From contig NZ_JASISU010000001.1 of assembly GCF_030063285.1 (NCBI RefSeq), forward strand, positions 310,001 through 374,000: 64,000 nucleotides of DNA, written 5' to 3'. Shown piece after piece: positions 60,874-64,000 of this stretch; position 1 is the first letter of the stretch, and each line of letters begins with the position of its first letter. This DNA is from Pseudarthrobacter sp. PS3-L1. GTDB taxonomy: Bacteria; Actinomycetota; Actinomycetes; Actinomycetales; Micrococcaceae. Made by a program: the position numbers and the translations under genes. The notes under the pieces are model-generated. The model saw nothing but the letters and a program-made list of their open reading frames with translations, had not been told where the DNA came from and did no database searches.

Positions 60874-62375
60874 CGCCCATACGCGACGCTCGTTCAGTGG
60901 ACACCGTTTCGGCTTCTGCCGGAGCGGTGTTTGCCGCAATTGACATCGGTGCATCCTCCGGCAGGGTCATCGTGGGCAGAACAGTCCCGGCACAGGCAGG
61001 TGGAGCACAAGGTACCGTCACCCTGGAGGTGGTGCACCGCTTCCCCAATGGCGTTGTCGAGTCTGGCGGCAGCCTACGGTGGGATTTCGAGGGCCTCTTG
61101 GCGGAAGTACTTGTTGGCCTGGCGGCTGCTGCTAACGCCGCCAGCGTAGCCGGTGAACAAATCACCAGCATTGGAATAGACACGTGGGCCGTTGACTACG
61201 GACTGGTCAACGACGCTGGAGATCTTGTGTCGCAGCCCTTCAGCTACCGCGATGAGCGCACCGAGTCCGCTGTAGCCCGAGTTCACGCAGCGCTGCCACC
61301 CGAACAGCTTTACGCCACAACCGGTCTGCAGTTCCTGCCTTTCAACACTCTCTACCAGCTGGCCAGCGAGCCCCACCTGGACGGTGTGCAGGCCCTGTTG
61401 ATTCCGGACCTCATTGCCTTCTTCCTCACCGGCGAGAGACGGACCGAGGCAACAAATGCCTCCACAACAGGCTTGTTTGACGCTGTTGAGGGCACCTGGG
61501 CCACCGCGTTGATGGCTGCGCTGGAACTTCCCAGCGCCCTGTTCCCGCCGGTGATTGAACCGGGTGAGGTGACAGGCCGCATCCTGCCCGAAATAGCACA
61601 ACGCACCGGACTCGCAGTGGAAACCCTGGTGGTGGCTGTCGGTTCGCATGACACGGCGTCGGCAGTGGCCGCTGTCCCCGCAGTCGAACCGGATTTTGCG
61701 TACATCTCCTCTGGCACCTGGTCCCTGGTAGGCGTGGAACTGGACCGACCGGTGTTGACGCCAGCGAGCCAAGCGGCAAATTTCACGAATGAGCGGGGTG
61801 TGGACGGCACCATCCGCTACCTGCGCAATGTAGGTGGACTCTGGCTCCTCAGTGAATGCCAGCGCGAATGGGCGGCGGCTGGCCAGGGTCCAGGCCTTGC
61901 AGAGCTCCTGGCGGCAGCAGCAGCACTGCCTGCCGGCGGGCCCCAGATCAACTGCGACGACGCGCAGTTTATCGCCCCCGGCCGGATGCCGGAGAGGATC
62001 CGTGCAGCTGCCCGTGCCGGCGGGCAGCTGCTGTCTGAGGATCCTGGCGCCGTCGCCCGCTGCATCATGGACAGCCTTGCGGCCGGCTACGCAAGGACAC
62101 TGGCCGACGCCGAACGGTTGGCCGGGCGGACCATCGGTACCGTCCACATCGTGGGGGGTGGGTCCCAGAACCGACTGTTGTGCCAGCTGACTGCTGATGC
62201 CACAGGTAAACCCGTCGTTGCTGGCCCTGTGGAGGCGACAGCCCTGGGTAACGTCCTCGTGCAGGCCCGTGCCAGCGGCCAGGTGGCGGGCGGACTCGCG
62301 CAGCTTCGGGAGCTGGTCAATGGATCCCTTCCGCTGCAGCGTTACGAGGCTGCAGGAGTTTCCGCGGTGTCCTGA
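60870..62375 (+). CDS. rhaB: L-rhamnulokinase
   Basis: Phosphorylates L-rhamnulose at O-1; FGGY kinase family, 501 aa. N-domain phosphate-binding loop: FAAIDIGASSGRVIVG. Later: SIGIDTWAVDYGLVN, FNTLYQLAS, and ATNASTTGLFD. C-domain: YISSGTWSLVGVELD and HIVGGGSQNRLLCQLTADATGKPVVAGPVEATALGNVLVQA, the FGGY signature region. GTG start overlaps the aldolase stop. The last 34 bases overlap the convergent GH15 gene. Completes the rhamnose pathway in this operon. Confidence 0.94.
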   Translation: MTPIRDARSVDTVSASAGAVFAAIDIGASSGRVIVGRTVPAQAGGAQGTVTLEVVHRFPNGVVESGGSLRWDFEGLLAEVLVGLAAAANAASVAGEQITSIGIDTWAVDYGLVNDAGDLVSQPFSYRDERTESAVARVHAALPPEQLYATTGLQFLPFNTLYQLASEPHLDGVQALLIPDLIAFFLTGERRTEATNASTTGLFDAVEGTWATALMAALELPSALFPPVIEPGEVTGRILPEIAQRTGLAVETLVVAVGSHDTASAVAAVPAVEPDFAYISSGTWSLVGVELDRPVLTPASQAANFTNERGVDGTIRYLRNVGGLWLLSECQREWAAAGQGPGLAELLAAAAALPAGGPQINCDDAQFIAPGRMPERIRAAARAGGQLLSEDPGAVARCIMDSLAAGYARTLADAERLAGRTIGTVHIVGGGSQNRLLCQLTADATGKPVVAGPVEATALGNVLVQARASGQVAGGLAQLRELVNGSLPLQRYEAAGVSAVS

Positions 62376-64000
62376 TCGAGGCTTATGGCAGCGTTGATCA
62401 GGGCGAGATGACTCAGTGCCTGGGGCAGGTTCCCCAGGGACGACCCATTCGATGGCTCGAACATTTCGGCCAGGATGCCGACGTCGTTGGCTGCTTCCGC
62501 CAAGTGCCCCATGCGTTCACGGGCCTCGCCCGTGCGTCCGCAGAGCTGCAGGGCTGTCACCATCCAGTAGGAGCAGGCGATGAAGGTGGCTTCCTCATCC
62601 GACGCTCCGGAAAAGCGGTAGAGGTGCGGGCCAACAGCGAGCTCGCGATCCAGGGCATCCAGCGTTGAGCTCATTCTCGGACCGCGGTCAAAGCCGCTGA
62701 TGGCGTGGAGCAGGACCGAGGCATCCAGTTCTGTGGATCCTGGGTACCAGACGTAGGCCTGGAGGTCTTCAGACCAGCAGTTTTCCTCGACCCAGGTGCG
62801 GATCCTCTCTGCTTCCGTCCGCCAACGGGAAGGGTCGCCGGGAACCTGGCCTATTTCGGCCAGGTGCACTGCCTGCTGGAGAGCGTGCCAGCAGCCCATT
62901 TTCGAGCTGGTGTAGTGCTGGAGTTCGGTCAGTTCCCACATTCCAGCGTCCGGCCGGCGCCAGGCATCACAGGCCATGTCCGCGATGCCCGCTAGGGTCC
63001 GGCCCGTTTGGGCGTCCAGCACGTTCCCGTGGTCCACATAGAGGCCCACGATGCTGAAAACGTCCCCAAAGACGCCCAGTTGCAGCTGCTCGGAGGCCCG
63101 GTTGCCTGTCACTACCGGTCCAATTCCGCGCCAGCCCGGTGCATCGTGTTTGCTGACGGGTTCTATGCAGGCCGATCCGTCCAGCCGGTACATCACGGCG
63201 GGCGTATCGCCGGAGGACCGGATGGTCCGCAGCAGCCAGGACATAGCAGCGTGGGTCTCCTCGCGCAGCCCAAACCGGAATAGGGCAGTAAGGCTGTAGG
63301 CGGTGTCGCGCACCCAGGCATAGCGGTAATCCCAGTTCTTGCCGCCACGGATGTTCTCCGGCAGGGACGTGGTGCCCGCAGCAGCCACGGAGCCGGCATC
63401 ACCCATGATCAACAGCTTCAGGGTCAGGACGCTACGGTGCACCTGCTCGGCATACTCGCCGTCGTAGCTGAACGAATCACTCCACGCCTGCCATTTCTCG
63501 ACGGTGCGGTCAATGCCGGCATCCACCGTCTCGGGAGCGGGCAGGAAAAGGGGTTCGCCTTCGGTAGCCACCAACCCAAAAATGGCCTTCGAGCCCGGTT
63601 CGGCCTGGTAGGTAATCGTAATGGCGCCGTCATCCCAGGAGACCTGGTCCTCTCCGGCGGATCGCACGGCCATTGTGAGGCCGTCGATCCGCAGCACCAC
63701 CCCGTGCACAGTGTCCTGGATCCAGGGGGAAAACTGTCCAAGGCAGGTACCGGGCCGGACCTCTGCCCGCAGGGTGACGTTACCCTCGAGTCCTTCAATT
63801 CGCCTGCCCACTTCAGACCAGGGCAACCGTCCGGAGATCCCGGTGTTCAACGCATCGGTGATTTGGACCTTGCCGCGTTCAGTGCTGAAGACAGTGACAA
63901 GGACGTTCGTTTTTTCAAGGTAGTGACGTTCAGAGGTGAAGGGTTCGGTGGGTGCCAATGTGAGATAGCCGCCAAATTCCGCGTCAAGGAGACTGGCAAA
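62342..64000 (-). CDS. Glycoside hydrolase family 15 protein (glucoamylase/trehalase-like), 5' end outside window
   Basis: Alpha-glucosidase of the bacterial GH15 group (trehalase or glucoamylase). The frame is open to the window edge and reads FASLLDAEFGGYLTLAPTEPF there, a family stretch that normally follows the N-terminal DGSIDWLC motif, so only the N-terminus is missing. Other motifs: GGKNWDYRYAWVRDTAYSLTALF (catalytic-domain start), GMWELTELQHYTSSKMGCWHALQQAV with the general-acid Glu region, and FIACSYWMVTALQLCG. 552 residues are visible. It is convergent with rhaB, overlapping by 34 bases, and is unlikely to belong to the pectin-type region. Confidence 0.92.
   Translation of the reverse strand, partial: FASLLDAEFGGYLTLAPTEPFTSERHYLEKTNVLVTVFSTERGKVQITDALNTGISGRLPWSEVGRRIEGLEGNVTLRAEVRPGTCLGQFSPWIQDTVHGVVLRIDGLTMAVRSAGEDQVSWDDGAITITYQAEPGSKAIFGLVATEGEPLFLPAPETVDAGIDRTVEKWQAWSDSFSYDGEYAEQVHRSVLTLKLLIMGDAGSVAAAGTTSLPENIRGGKNWDYRYAWVRDTAYSLTALFRFGLREETHAAMSWLLRTIRSSGDTPAVMYRLDGSACIEPVSKHDAPGWRGIGPVVTGNRASEQLQLGVFGDVFSIVGLYVDHGNVLDAQTGRTLAGIADMACDAWRRPDAGMWELTELQHYTSSKMGCWHALQQAVHLAEIGQVPGDPSRWRTEAERIRTWVEENCWSEDLQAYVWYPGSTELDASVLLHAISGFDRGPRMSSTLDALDRELAVGPHLYRFSGASDEEATFIACSYWMVTALQLCGRTGEARERMGHLAEAANDVGILAEMFEPSNGSSLGNLPQALSHLALINAAISLDQDTAETPAAS

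Noticed and set aside
30000..62400. Genomic island acquired by recent transfer
   Set aside because: No integrase, tRNA boundary, direct repeats or visible change in base or codon use were found; the region looks like native actinobacterial accessory metabolism.

Overview
The window looks like a chromosomal segment from a high-GC actinobacterium of the Micrococcaceae, most likely Arthrobacter or a close relative (Pseudarthrobacter, Paenarthrobacter). The grounds are the 'helicase/secretion neighbourhood' Tad cluster, TopA with a Lys-rich tail and no zinc fingers, frequent GTG starts with GTGA stop/start overlaps, and the cytoplasmic sugar-acid and rhamnose genes. No tRNA, rRNA, CRISPR array, insertion sequence or prophage was seen. 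Assignments rest on reading protein motifs by eye; no database search was run.

1-11 kb: the end of an endonuclease III gene, a Nudix (CoA pyrophosphatase-like) gene with a problematic 5' end, an unusual family-A DNA polymerase-like gene, then a divergent seven-gene Tad/Flp pilus cluster (Ssd/CpaE-like, TadA, TadB, TadC, Flp-like pilin, two TadE-like proteins) converging on its characteristic DEAH helicase partner. 11-30 kb: housekeeping genes (GNAT, TrhO, two related lipoproteins, RsgA, methyltransferase, two ArsR-type regulators, TopA, SseB-like, Ppx/GppA, ProC, KtrAB-like K+ uptake, AcuC-like deacetylase, and an FMN L-lactate dehydrogenase divergent from its FadR-family regulator with clear operators).

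30-62 kb: a large carbohydrate region. A LacI regulator precedes an overlapping operon (oxidoreductase, uronate dehydrogenase-like epimerase, MR/MLE-type sugar-acid dehydratase, KDG dehydratase, ketoglutarate semialdehyde dehydrogenase) that would take a uronate to 2-oxoglutarate without phosphorylation. Two ABC sugar importers follow, with an esterase-like hydrolase, a Gfo/Idh-DUF6807 fusion, a degenerate M24 protein, a GH42 beta-galactosidase, a YesL-like protein, an MFS transporter, a third binding protein broken by a TGA codon at the lipobox cysteine, a second Gfo/Idh paralogue, and a complete rhamnose operon (regulator, mutarotase, isomerase, aldolase/dehydrogenase, kinase). GalA catabolism, Rha catabolism and beta-galactosidase together suggest use of rhamnogalacturonan-I-like oligosaccharides.

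The most interesting signal is a two-operator code in this region. One LacI-type palindrome (type A, core AAACGCTTT or AAGCGCTTT) marks the uronate operon and importer 1. A second (type B, TGAATCGTTTCA) marks the rhamnose operon. Three other promoters (beta-galactosidase/importer 2, the broken binding protein, the second Gfo/Idh gene) carry both, two of them with nearly the same 52-53 bp centre-to-centre spacing. This would fit combined control by uronate and rhamnose signals. The window ends inside a GH15 glucoamylase/trehalase-like gene.
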